NCBI RefSeq assembly: GCF_027925305.1
Contig: NZ_BSDR01000001.1
Coordinates: 4,110,501-4,174,500, forward strand
DNA: 64,000 bases
Direction: 5' to 3'
Origin: Desulforhabdus amnigena
GTDB lineage: Bacteria > Desulfobacterota > Syntrophobacteria > Syntrophobacterales > Syntrophobacteraceae
Both the position numbers and the translations under genes were made by a program. Position 1 is the first letter of the stretch. Every line of letters begins with the position of its first letter. The notes beneath the pieces were generated by a model. It saw nothing but the letters and a program-made list of their open reading frames with translations, was not told the origin of the DNA and did no database searches. Positions 48,314 through 56,023 of the stretch are shown here, piece by piece.

Positions 48314-48550
48314 ATGGTGCATAAGAATCCTGCCGAACGAGAATACCTCGATAAGAAGCAGCTCGCCGACTACTTCGGCATGAGCGAGCGGACCATCAAT
48401 CATTTCCTGAAAAAAGGGCTTCCCCATTTCCGGGTAGGACGGAAGGCACTCCGTTTCAAACGGACGGAAGCGGACGTGTGGTTTGAGCGGTTCAGGGCGG
48501 ACGAAGCAAACGCGGTTGACAAGCTGGTTGCTGAGGTAATGGGCCAATGA
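48314..48550 (+). CDS. Excisionase/AlpA-like helix-turn-helix protein
   Basis: 78 aa. YLDKKQLADYFGMSERTINHFL is a MerR-like winged-helix (HTH_17) motif, followed by the wing GLPHFRVGRKALRFKR. This is the usual small DNA-binding protein of integrative elements, acting as excisionase or activator. ATG 48314 follows AAGGAG. The stop overlaps the start of the primase-helicase gene (ATGA). Confidence 0.85.
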   Translation: MVHKNPAEREYLDKKQLADYFGMSERTINHFLKKGLPHFRVGRKALRFKRTEADVWFERFRADEANAVDKLVAEVMGQ

Positions 48551-51471
48551 GCGAAATTTCCCTCTCCGTCATTACCGCAACGAAACCCGAACGACTCTCT
48601 AAGGGCTTCAAATACGTCAGCGGAGGCGTTTTACAGAAGATCCCAGGCGGGCAGCTTGTCGAAGGTATCATTGAGCTTCGCGGCGTTTCCGTTTCTGGCT
48701 TTGCCTCTCTCCTGAAATCTCTTCACCCCGGCCAGGCGCTTACATACGGGGTTTCTGCACATGACAGGGCGCGTATCGTCACTGCTGAGGCATTAACAAA
48801 GACATCGGACGACGGCGCATTGCCGACCATCGCACGGACCCGTGAACATCTTCATTGGCCGGAAGGCGCTGGCATTTTGATGCTCGACTACGATCCCCAG
48901 CCCGGCAAAGAACCGTTGACCCCCGACGAATTGCGACGGACGTTTTACAGTGTCTGCCCCGAGTTGAAGACGGCGCCGCACGTTTGGACCGCTTCGGCAT
49001 CAAGCTGTATTTGCCGGACGGACAACGGCGAAGAGTTGCGCGGGATCATGGGCCAGCGAATCTACATCTTCGTTCAGGATGCTTCCGACATCCCACGGGC
49101 CGGGCAAGTCTTTTTCGATCGGCTATGTCTTGCCGGGTACGATTTCTCTGTCATTTCAAAGAGCGGGGCATTCTTTTGGCGAACATTGATTGATGGCGCA
49201 GTCCATCAACCTGAACGGCTCGATTTCGCGGGCGGGGCGGCTTGCGGGCCAGGAATCGAACAGCGGCGGCCGGACCCAGTGATTTACAACCCGGATGGGG
49301 CTTTCCTCGATACTCGCACGGCGCTTCCCGACCTGACACCGGATGAAAAGAAACGGCTTGCAGAACTCAAACGGGCGGCACGGGCGGCGGCAAAACCGGA
49401 AGCGGACCAGGCGCGGGAGCTGTGGGTTGAAGACCGCCTTGCACAAATGGTCAAGGGGAATCCCGATCTTGACCGGGAACGGACCCGGGACGAACTGACA
49501 CGGGCTGTCAAAGAGCGGAGGCTCTTCGGAGACTTCCAGATCTGCACCGAAAAGCACGGCGTGCTGACCGTCGGACAGCTCCTCGACAACCCCAAAAAGT
49601 ACCACGGCATCCGCTGTCATGACCCGCTTGAACCGGACTATGGGAACGACCCGCGAATTGCCCAGGCGAATCTTCGGACGGCCGGGAAACCGTATATATG
49701 GAGCTTTGCTCATGGGGGGCAGCGATACACCCTCCATCGTGCTGTTACAACCGTTCGGATAGAGGGCGGCGAGCTGCAATCCATCACCGGGCGATGCCTG
49801 GAGCTCATGCGGCTTGATGGGACCATTTACGAGCGTGGAGGGGAGCTTGTCCGACTCGCCGAGGGCAAGCCCAATCCATTGAGCCCGGAATGGTTGCGCT
49901 GGTATTTGACCGGGCTGATTCGCTTCGAGAAATACGATGCCCGCGCCGGGGAGTGGCTGACGAAAGATTGCCCGGTAGACCTGGCTAAAACGGTCCTGGC
50001 GATGTCTGGATCGTGGGGGCTTCCGAGGCTGACCGGGATTATTACCGCACCGACAATCACCCCCGAGGGGCGCGTTATTGACCAGGAAGGACACGATGAA
50101 GAAACGGGCCTTTACCTGGACTTCCCGGACCCGGAAGGACGCTGGCGGGCCATTCCCGAGAAGCCGACCGAAACCGAGCTTAAAGCGGCGGCTGAAACCG
50201 TTTGGAAGCCGTTTGAACTGTTTCCGTTTGTCGATCCAGTTGCACGCGGCTCGATGCTCGCGGGGATTCTCACGGCGACTACGCGGCCGCTTCTTCCCAC
50301 GGCGCCGGGCTGTCTTTTAACCGCACCATCGGCCGGTTCCGGCAAGACCTTGCTGGCGCTTTGCCTGGCGGCATTGGCCGGGCAGGAACCCGAGGTATAC
50401 CCACGGGCGAAGGATGATGACGAGCTGCGCAAGCGGTTTTTGGCAGCATTTCGTGGCGGTGCGGGCTGCATCATTTTCGACAATCTATCCGGCCATTTTG
50501 AATCAGACACACTCTGTGCGGTCTCAACTACAGGGACCATCACCGACCGCATTTTAGGTGAATCCAGTACACTGACCGTGCCAGCGAACGCACTGATAGT
50601 GCTTACCGGCAACAATGTTTCCCTCGTCGGCGATTTGGGGCGGCGCTTCATTTCCGTTCGAATCGACCCTCAAATGCAAACGCCTTGGCAGCGGAGCTTT
50701 CCCTTCGATCCCCTGGAAGATTGCCGGACGCATCGCCTTGAGTTGATTCGGGCCGGGCTGATGCTTCTCAAGGGCTTTCTGGCAAGTGGGGCGCCGAAGC
50801 CACAAGACAGGCTCGCGAGTTTTGAAGCGTGGAGCGACTTCATACGCGGCTGCGTGTGCTGGATCGGAAAGAACGGATGGCTGGACGTGATGGACCCGGT
50901 TGCCTCGATCACGGAGAATTTCGAAGCGGACCCGGAAACGAGCAAACTCGCGGCGTTATTGGACGCATGGCACACGAATTTCGGGAAAGACGGAAAGACC
51001 GTCGCGCAAGTTATCCGAACGGCTGAAGCGGACAAAGACTCCGAACTTTGGGCCGCGTTGGATGAAATCGCGGGCGAGCGGGGCGTAATCAATTCCCGGC
51101 GATTGGGCCGATGGATCGAAAAACACCAAGGGCGGATAGTTGAAGGCTTGCGCTTCTCCAAAGAGGGAACCCGGCAAAAAATCGGAGTGTGGAAGGTGGG
51201 TTTGGTAGATTTAGTGGGTGTCGCTAAACCCTATACGGAAAACTGTCACGTGACATATTTATATAATGGGGGAAAACACCCCCACCAAACACCTAAAACC
51301 CACCTTTCAACCTGTGCCGACTGCCTGAACTTCACGGCGAACCGATCCGATCCCAAGAACAAACCGGGCACCTGTCCCGAAGCACCGGACGGTAAATTCA
51401 CCAAGATGCCGACCGATGGGGGCGATTGTCCCAAATTCAAGGCCGGGACACATAAAAGGGAGGCGGTTTAA
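48547..51471 (+). CDS. Primase-helicase replication protein
   Basis: 974 aa. The N-terminal 230 residues look like an archaeo-eukaryotic-type primase: ILMLDYDP (about 110-117) gives the DxD metal pair, followed by SASSC and QRIYIFVQDASD. A middle linker leads to an ATPase/helicase: Walker A APSAGSGKT near 595, Walker B CIIFDN near 640, sensor LIVLTGNN, and GRRF arginine finger. The C-terminus has CADC and two further cysteines, a possible zinc site. Such proteins start replication of satellites and plasmids. The primase call is by motif only. Confidence 0.8.
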   Translation: MSEISLSVITATKPERLSKGFKYVSGGVLQKIPGGQLVEGIIELRGVSVSGFASLLKSLHPGQALTYGVSAHDRARIVTAEALTKTSDDGALPTIARTREHLHWPEGAGILMLDYDPQPGKEPLTPDELRRTFYSVCPELKTAPHVWTASASSCICRTDNGEELRGIMGQRIYIFVQDASDIPRAGQVFFDRLCLAGYDFSVISKSGAFFWRTLIDGAVHQPERLDFAGGAACGPGIEQRRPDPVIYNPDGAFLDTRTALPDLTPDEKKRLAELKRAARAAAKPEADQARELWVEDRLAQMVKGNPDLDRERTRDELTRAVKERRLFGDFQICTEKHGVLTVGQLLDNPKKYHGIRCHDPLEPDYGNDPRIAQANLRTAGKPYIWSFAHGGQRYTLHRAVTTVRIEGGELQSITGRCLELMRLDGTIYERGGELVRLAEGKPNPLSPEWLRWYLTGLIRFEKYDARAGEWLTKDCPVDLAKTVLAMSGSWGLPRLTGIITAPTITPEGRVIDQEGHDEETGLYLDFPDPEGRWRAIPEKPTETELKAAAETVWKPFELFPFVDPVARGSMLAGILTATTRPLLPTAPGCLLTAPSAGSGKTLLALCLAALAGQEPEVYPRAKDDDELRKRFLAAFRGGAGCIIFDNLSGHFESDTLCAVSTTGTITDRILGESSTLTVPANALIVLTGNNVSLVGDLGRRFISVRIDPQMQTPWQRSFPFDPLEDCRTHRLELIRAGLMLLKGFLASGAPKPQDRLASFEAWSDFIRGCVCWIGKNGWLDVMDPVASITENFEADPETSKLAALLDAWHTNFGKDGKTVAQVIRTAEADKDSELWAALDEIAGERGVINSRRLGRWIEKHQGRIVEGLRFSKEGTRQKIGVWKVGLVDLVGVAKPYTENCHVTYLYNGGKHPHQTPKTHLSTCADCLNFTANRSDPKNKPGTCPEAPDGKFTKMPTDGGDCPKFKAGTHKREAV

Positions 51472-51932
51472 TGAAAGTCTTATGCGACACCAGGGAACAA
51501 CGGCCGTTTTCCTTCAAACGCTTTCCGGGGACCATCGTGGAGCGGACCGGGTTGAAGACCGGCGACTACTCGCTTCACGGATATCAGGATCGTGTGGCGA
51601 TTGAACGGAAGGAACTGAACGACCTGATCCAATGTCTCATGCCTCCAAACAGGGCGCGCTTTGAGCGGGAGCTTTGTCGGGCGCAATCACTGGAATGCTT
51701 CGCGGTTGTGGTGGAGGCGAGCATGGACGACGTGCGCCAGGGCCGATACATGAGCCAGATGAGGCCGCACAGCGTCCTTCAATCAATCGCGGCGTTTTCG
51801 GTGAGGTATCGCGTCCCCTTCATTTGGTGCGGCAGCCGGGCCGGGGCGGAATACTTGACCTTTTCCCTCCTGGAGAAGTTTCAAGCCGAGGACGAAAAGC
51901 GCACCGGAAGACTTGAGAAAGGAACGGCATGA
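51471..51932 (+). CDS. ERCC4-type nuclease
   Basis: 153 aa. XPF/ERCC4 catalytic residues: Asp6 with DTRE (6-9), GDYS (31-34) and ERKELNDL (45-52, the ERKxxxD signature). No HhH or helicase domain, so a stand-alone nuclease acting on branched or flapped DNA. It begins at the stop of the primase-helicase and is overlapped by the next gene, consistent with a replication or resolution role. Confidence 0.88.
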   Translation: MKVLCDTREQRPFSFKRFPGTIVERTGLKTGDYSLHGYQDRVAIERKELNDLIQCLMPPNRARFERELCRAQSLECFAVVVEASMDDVRQGRYMSQMRPHSVLQSIAAFSVRYRVPFIWCGSRAGAEYLTFSLLEKFQAEDEKRTGRLEKGTA

Positions 51933-52090
51933 AGAATCATTCAAAAGCTGGATGTGTTTGGGGGCGATACGGGCACCTGTGGGGCGCTCCGTTTTATCGA
52001 GACGGGGAACCTATCACATGCCTGGTATGTCAAGCCGTGATAGCGAAGCGGACCCGGCAGGGCAGAGGAAAGCGCAAGGGCAAAAAGTAA
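51929..52090 (+). CDS. 53-aa basic protein with CLVC motif
   Basis: ATG 51929 overlaps the nuclease stop (ATGA) and follows AAGGAA. The product has a CxxC (CLVC) and ends with a basic tail KRTRQGRGKRKGKK, consistent with a small nucleic-acid-binding protein. No family recognised. Confidence 0.65.
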   Translation: MKNHSKAGCVWGRYGHLWGAPFYRDGEPITCLVCQAVIAKRTRQGRGKRKGKK

Positions 52091-52168
52091 ACCCTGGCAG
52101 GCGGCGGACCTCCCAGGGCACGTGTAAAAGCTCAACGAGAATTTAGCACATAGAAGGGAACATAGACA

Positions 52169-52522
52169 ATGAGCGTAATCGAATTTCCCGTAAAACCTTG
52201 GTACGAAAAACTGTCATGGGAACGGGCTCAGAACGCCGCGCGGCTTGTGGGCTACGACGCTGAAGAGGCTCTTGAATCGTACCACGGCGGCGGCGGGATG
52301 AACTTCATACGACCGGACGACCGGCAGTTTTACATGACATCCCTTTTGACTCATATCTTCTGCATGATGGAAGAGGACGACCCGCCGACCAGGTGGGAGG
52401 ATTTGCCCGAGGAGGTGCGGGACTTCTACACGGAAGCCTCGCGGCTGGAGGCGGACGACCAGCGGCGAAGAGACCATGCGACATCCGATAGCTTTAAGCG
52501 CCATTTCGGGATGAAAATCTAA
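52169..52522 (+). CDS. Hypothetical element protein, 117 aa
   Basis: Acidic and probably helical, starting MSVIEFPVKPWYEKLSWERAQ. No motif recognised. AAGGGAA precedes the start, and codon use resembles the neighbours. An inverted repeat (GGGAGGCGG with CCGTCTCCC, 52529-52557) follows the stop. Confidence 0.7.
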   Translation: MSVIEFPVKPWYEKLSWERAQNAARLVGYDAEEALESYHGGGGMNFIRPDDRQFYMTSLLTHIFCMMEEDDPPTRWEDLPEEVRDFYTEASRLEADDQRRRDHATSDSFKRHFGMKI

Positions 52523-52572
52523 CTCAGATCGGGAGGCGGTTTTGTTGCCGTCTCCCAGGAAAGGGACGCCAT

Positions 52573-52959
52573 ATGAATTATGTGATCCGAAAACCAGCAC
52601 AAACCAAGCCGAGGGATGCAAAACCAGTGTTTCAACAAAAGCCAGCGGAGACGATCCCGCGCGTTGACCCTCCCACCAAGGAAGCCAGAAAGTCCGAGAC
52701 GCCGAAAGAGCAAGCCAAGCCGAAACGAAAGCCGTTCTCTGAGCTGTGCGGGCAAGACCTCACGTTTCAAACGCGGATAGGGACCATTGTGGAAGGGCAC
52801 GTAACCGGCACGGAAAGCGGCTATTTCCTGCTTAAAAACGTTCGAATCGTAGGGAAGGACCATGAAGCCCGTGTGCCCTGGACGTGGCTGAATCAGGCGG
52901 TTGTGGCGCATATTCACCCGGCAGGGGCGGCGGTGACGAGAAGGGAGGCGGACGCCTAA
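52573..52959 (+). CDS. Possible Sm/Hfq-like protein with disordered N-terminus
   Basis: 128 aa. The first 55 residues are Pro/Lys-rich and probably disordered. Residues about 58-117 (LTFQTRIGTIVEGHVTGTES, then YFLLKN, then VPWTWLNQAVVAHIHP) follow the Sm-fold strand pattern, with G-V-E-G and LLKN at positions resembling Hfq. This is a pattern-level resemblance and needs a structure prediction. Confidence 0.55.
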   Translation: MNYVIRKPAQTKPRDAKPVFQQKPAETIPRVDPPTKEARKSETPKEQAKPKRKPFSELCGQDLTFQTRIGTIVEGHVTGTESGYFLLKNVRIVGKDHEARVPWTWLNQAVVAHIHPAGAAVTRREADA

Positions 52960-53062
52960 CAGATGACGCTTTTTGTAACAAAATTGTATCATTTCTATAT
53001 GCTTTTTGATGTCAAAGATTTGACGATCCATTTGAAAACATTGCTCAATCATGAGGACACCC

Positions 53063-53272
53063 ATGGCTATACGATTGAAAACACTCGATGATGTGCGCCG
53101 ATACCTGGCAAATCTGATAAACCGGGTTGAACGGGGCGAAGTGGACCCGGCTATTTCCGGGCGCCTTGGATACTTGTGCAATATCCTGTCAGGGGCAATC
53201 AAGGACGGCGAGCTCGAACGGCGGCTTGAACAGCTTGAGGAGCTTGTGGAAAAGCAGGAGGCGAACCGATGA
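53063..53272 (+). CDS. Small helical element protein, 69 aa
   Basis: ATG 53063 follows GAGG; an upstream in-frame ATG at 53051 is less likely. Contains IRLKTLDDVRRYLANLINRV and a C-terminal charged coiled coil (ELERRLEQLEELVEKQ). Overlaps the next gene by four bases. Unknown family. Confidence 0.7.
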   Translation: MAIRLKTLDDVRRYLANLINRVERGEVDPAISGRLGYLCNILSGAIKDGELERRLEQLEELVEKQEANR

Positions 53273-53547
53273 ACTTGAAAGACCGGCTCAAGCGGCTTGA
53301 ACGGAAGATGACCGATGAAATGGAGGAATTCACACTGGATGATGGAACAACGGCGCGACTGCCGGCGGGGGCGGGCCTGGAAGCGTTTTGCGCGGTCATG
53401 GATAACGTCATGGCAAGCGGGACCGGGGCGCCACTTAAGCCCGTGCCCTACCGGGATGTTTTCCTGAAAGTATCCACTGAAAAGACACTCGACCTCGGGA
53501 CGGCGATCCGGGGACTCCTTGAGACTGAGGACGACGAGAACGAGTAA
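53269..53547 (+). CDS. Hypothetical element protein, 92 aa
   Basis: Starts MNLKDRLKRLERKMTDEMEEF, a short basic-to-acidic helix, and ends acidic. Coupled to the previous gene (ATGA). Followed by a terminator. Unknown family. Confidence 0.7.
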   Translation: MNLKDRLKRLERKMTDEMEEFTLDDGTTARLPAGAGLEAFCAVMDNVMASGTGAPLKPVPYRDVFLKVSTEKTLDLGTAIRGLLETEDDENE

Positions 53548-53548
53548 T

Positions 53549-53577
53549 CCCGGTCAGGAGGGGACCGGGTGATTTTC
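53549..53577 (+). terminator. Intrinsic terminator ending the element operon
   Basis: CCCGGTC and GACCGGG around a purine loop, then GATTTTC. It starts next to the stop of the 92-aa gene. Confidence 0.75.
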
Positions 53578-53650
53578 TGGACGTGTTTAGATATGGACCG
53601 ACCCGAGAAAGTGGATTCTAGGGGCAAAATTCGAGGCCGTTTTTTCACCG

Positions 53651-53869
53651 TCAAGGTTCTTCTTCAATGAGATCCACAATGGAAACCTCAAGGGCTTTCG
53701 CAATGCTGTATATTGACCGAACGGAGCATGTGTTTATCCGTTCATCACAGGCCTTTGTGATGGTTTGAAGTGAGACACCGGACATTTTTTGAAGCTCGCG
53801 GACCGTGACCTTTTTTTCTTTCATGACGCTCTTGAGTTTGCTTTTCAAATGCTCCCCTTTCGAAATCAA
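53651..53869 (-). CDS. XRE-family repressor
   Basis: 72 aa. A helix-turn-helix of Cro/C1 type (VTVRELQKMSGVSLQTITKACDE) and a C-terminal helix ending in acidic residues. Divergent from the int unit, with a palindromic operator between them, the usual layout of a lysogeny-type switch. The start is uncertain: TTG 53848 and ATG at codon 16 are alternatives. Confidence 0.8.
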   Translation of the reverse strand: MISKGEHLKSKLKSVMKEKKVTVRELQKMSGVSLQTITKACDERINTCSVRSIYSIAKALEVSIVDLIEEEP

Positions 53870-53881
53870 ATTTCTATTTTT

Positions 53882-53942
53882 TTAGAACATTTCCCTTGAC
53901 GTGTCAATGTGACCAGGCTATGTTCTATAAAACTAGAACATA
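53882..53942 (+). promoter_or_regulatory. Promoter with palindromic operator
   Basis: TTGACG (53896-53901) and TATGTT (53919-53924) with a 17 bp spacer. The -10 lies within the perfect palindrome TATGTTCTA/TAGAACATA (53919-53927 and 53934-53942), and a third TAGAACAT is at 53883-53890. It faces right toward the leader peptide, RHH gene and int. Binding by the XRE repressor is inferred. Confidence 0.75.
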
Positions 53943-53976
53943 TTAACAACCTGCTACCCACAAAGGAGAGAACGAC

Positions 53977-54015
53977 ATGACGAACCAAGAATTTAATGAA
54001 ACAGCGGCTTCATAG
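53977..54015 (+). CDS. 12-residue leader peptide
   Basis: Encodes MTNQEFNETAAS then TAG. AAAGGAG stands 8 nt before ATG. It is 35 nt after the operator and directly before a terminator, so it may be an attenuator peptide for the RHH-int unit. Confidence 0.5.
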   Translation: MTNQEFNETAAS

Positions 54016-54027
54016 GAAAGCGATCAT

Positions 54028-54057
54028 AAGCCCTTCGGGAAACCGGGGGCTTTTTTT
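54028..54057 (+). terminator. Terminator between leader peptide and RHH-int genes
   Basis: AAGCCC pairs with GGGCTT, with inner CC/GG pairs, followed by seven T. It would block readthrough to the RHH gene and integrase unless bypassed. Confidence 0.8.
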
Positions 54058-54097
54058 GGGCAAGCAAAGATAACGTTGATTATCAGGAGGGCACGCC

Positions 54098-54249
54098 ATG
54101 AAAAAGAATTTCCTGCTTCGGGACATCCCGCCGGCACTCCATCAGGAATTGAAACTTGCGGCGGTGCGGCAACAAATCACCATGCGGGAGTTGATCTTGC
54201 GGCTTATGGCCGATCACGTTGAAAAGAGGGGGGCGGCACATGGGCGTTA
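54098..54249 (+). CDS. Small ribbon-helix-helix-like protein, 50 aa
   Basis: FLLRDIPPALHQELKLAA followed by a turn and MRELILRLMADHVEK is the Arc/MetJ-type pattern (strand, helix, helix). AGGAGG precedes ATG 54098 by 8 nt. The stop lies 10 nt inside the integrase gene, so the two are coupled. Probably a regulator of int or excision. Confidence 0.75.
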
Positions 54250-55394
54250 AGGTGCGGGAGAAATCGGCAGGAAGCGGCGTTTGGTGGCTGTTCATCGACC
54301 ACAACGGACAACGGAAGGCGAAGAAGGTCGGCACGGACAAAAAGCTTGCACTGGAAGCGGCGAAGAAGATCGAGGCCAAGTTGACGTTGGGGGATATGGG
54401 ACTGAAAGACCCCGAGAAGAAAGCCCCCACGTTCAAAGAAGCCGCTGATCTTTGGTTGCATGGATACATTAAGCCCTTGAGACGGGAAACGACATTTGAG
54501 CGTTATTCCGACATGCTTAAGCGGCACGTATTGCCAACACTGGGGAGCACTCCCATAAACGAGATTGCGCGGAAGGATGTCAGGGAGCTTCTTCTTTCCG
54601 TTCGGGCAAAGGGGCTTTCAAAGGCGAGCGTGTGCCTTGTCCGTGACGTCATGAGCGGCGTTTTCAACCATGCCATTGACGATGAGATCATTGAAGTGAA
54701 TCCGGTTCTCGGGGTGGTGAAACGACTCAACCTTTCCAGGGACAAGCAGGAGGAAGTTGAACCCCTCACAAAAGAGGAAGTCGGTCTTTTCCTTGAGACA
54801 TGCAAGCAGAACCGGCCGGAATACTATCCGCTTTTCTTGACTGCTTTCCGAACGGGGATGAGACTCGGGGAGCTCTTGGGCCTCAAGTGGGGGGATGTCG
54901 ATTGGAACGGGAAATTTATCCGTGTGAGCAGGAGTGCCAAGCGTGGCAAGATAACCCCCACGAAGACGGGAAAGAACCGGCGGGTGGATATGTCGGACCA
55001 GTTGATGAACGTCTTGAAAGGGCTTCAAACGCAACGGAAGCGGGAAGCGTTGAAGAAAGGGCACGGCGTCGCTGATGGATTCATCTTTCTATCCAGGGAG
55101 GATGAAATCCTTTCACAGAACACTGTCAGGAACGTTTTTAAAGGTATTCTTCGCAAGGCAGGACTCCGGGATATCCGGTTACACGAAACCCGGCACACGT
55201 TCGCTTCCCTGCTTCTGACTGACGGTCAAAGCCCGGTTTACGTGAAGGAACAGCTCGGTCATTCTTCCATTCAGATGACCGTGGACATTTACGGGCACCT
55301 GATCCCGAGCAGCAACCGGGATGCCGTAAACCGATTGGACGAAACGCAACCATCCGCAACCCAGCCGCAACCAGCCAAAATAGAAAAAGCGTAA
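54240..55394 (+). CDS. Tyrosine recombinase (integrase)
   Basis: 384 aa from ATG 54240. N-terminal arm-binding/SAM-like region, then the catalytic domain with Arg208 (RTGMRLGE), His315 and Arg318 (HETRH), His341 (LGHSS) and nucleophile Tyr351 (DIYGHL). All five key residues are present, so it should be active. It lies beside tRNA-Leu(GAG), its integration target. Its last codons contain three CGCAACC repeats, probably arm-type sites. The frame is open 7 codons upstream; ATG 54240 has the better ribosome site. Confidence 0.95.
   Translation: MGVKVREKSAGSGVWWLFIDHNGQRKAKKVGTDKKLALEAAKKIEAKLTLGDMGLKDPEKKAPTFKEAADLWLHGYIKPLRRETTFERYSDMLKRHVLPTLGSTPINEIARKDVRELLLSVRAKGLSKASVCLVRDVMSGVFNHAIDDEIIEVNPVLGVVKRLNLSRDKQEEVEPLTKEEVGLFLETCKQNRPEYYPLFLTAFRTGMRLGELLGLKWGDVDWNGKFIRVSRSAKRGKITPTKTGKNRRVDMSDQLMNVLKGLQTQRKREALKKGHGVADGFIFLSREDEILSQNTVRNVFKGILRKAGLRDIRLHETRHTFASLLLTDGQSPVYVKEQLGHSSIQMTVDIYGHLIPSSNRDAVNRLDETQPSATQPQPAKIEKA
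55345..55372 (+). promoter_or_regulatory. Putative arm-type integrase sites (right)
   Basis: CGCAACC (55345-55351), CCGCAACC (55354-55361) and CCGCAACC (55365-55372), spaced 10-11 bp, inside the end of int and 53 bp from the core. Same orientation as the two left copies. Confidence 0.6.
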
Positions 55395-55424
55395 CCCGTT
55401 AAGATTACGCCTCATTTCATACGT

Positions 55425-55442
55425 ATGGTGCCGAAGGCCGGA
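55425..55442. repeat. att core repeat within tRNA-Leu
   Basis: 18 bp shared with 47113-47130; covers the acceptor 3' strand, CCA and part of the T arm of tRNA-Leu. Confidence 0.88.
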
Positions 55443-55511
55443 CTCGAACCGGCACGAGTTTCCCCACCACCCCCTCAAGATGGCGTGTCTACCAAGTTCC
55501 ACCACTTCGGC
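55426..55511 (-). tRNA. tRNA-Leu (GAG)
   Basis: 86 nt with encoded CCA. On the minus strand the acceptor is GCCGAAG/CTTCGGC, the anticodon stem CCATC/GGTGG holds loop TTGAGGG (anticodon GAG), a long class II variable arm follows, and the T arm contains GGTTCGAGTCC. It lies just downstream of secG, as leuU does in E. coli, and is the integration site of the element. Confidence 0.96.
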
Positions 55512-55570
55512 AAGCAGGATGGATTATACTCAAATCGCGTCTTTTGGCAAGCCCAAACTTAACTTTTTTT

Positions 55571-56023
55571 CTACTGCTTTTCCTGGGGCTGCGCTGATGG
55601 AGCCGTTTCTGTGGAGGGAGCAGCAGGCTGTTGAGCGGGGGGCTGCGAAGTTGCCTCGCTCTCCTGGGCCTTGGGGGCGGGCTCGGAAGATGCAGACGGA
55701 GCAGGAGCAACGGGTTTTGCTTCGGGAACCACTGGTCCCTGGCTCTGTTGTGCAGGAAGGCTATCCATGATGGATTTCTGTGGAGGCCCCGAGGAGAGTT
55801 TTGTCAGGCTGATGCAGGTCAGCATGAAGACAATGGCGGCTCCAGTCGTCAGCTTGCTCAGGAAAGTCGTTCCGCCGCTTCCACCGAAAAGTGTCTGTGA
55901 GGCTCCGCCGAAAGCGGCTCCCATGTCGGCACCTTTGCCGGTCTGAAGTAGGACGATCAATATAAGAGCGATACAGGCCAGGGTGTGAACAATAATGATT
56001 GCTGTGTACATCAGTTGACTCAT
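55571..56023 (-). CDS. secG: SecG, preprotein translocase subunit
   Basis: 150 aa. Two transmembrane helices (about 7-28 and 58-76) with the conserved LLQTGKGADMGAAFGG cytoplasmic loop and GGSGGTTFLSKLTTG. SecG assists SecYE. The C-terminal 65 residues are an unusually long Pro/Ala/Gln-rich tail. The start overlaps the tpiA stop by four bases, and tRNA-Leu follows. Confidence 0.95.
   Translation of the reverse strand: MSQLMYTAIIIVHTLACIALILIVLLQTGKGADMGAAFGGASQTLFGGSGGTTFLSKLTTGAAIVFMLTCISLTKLSSGPPQKSIMDSLPAQQSQGPVVPEAKPVAPAPSASSEPAPKAQESEATSQPPAQQPAAPSTETAPSAQPQEKQ

Larger units (their letters stand above)
47113..55442. mobile_element. 8.3 kb integrative element at tRNA-Leu(GAG)
   Basis: Bounded by an 18 bp direct repeat, ATGGTGCCGAAGGCCGGA, at 47113-47130 and 55425-55442; the right copy is the 3' end of tRNA-Leu. 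The integrase gene is beside the tRNA, and CGCAACC repeats lie inside both ends. It carries an excisionase-like gene, primase-helicase, ERCC4-type nuclease, XRE repressor and small genes, but no capsid, terminase, relaxase or conjugation genes. It is therefore a satellite-like or otherwise minimal integrative element. Confidence 0.88.

Noticed and set aside
47113-55442. Prophage with structural genes, or a conjugative element
   Set aside because: No capsid, portal, terminase, relaxase or type IV secretion genes, and there is no room for them.
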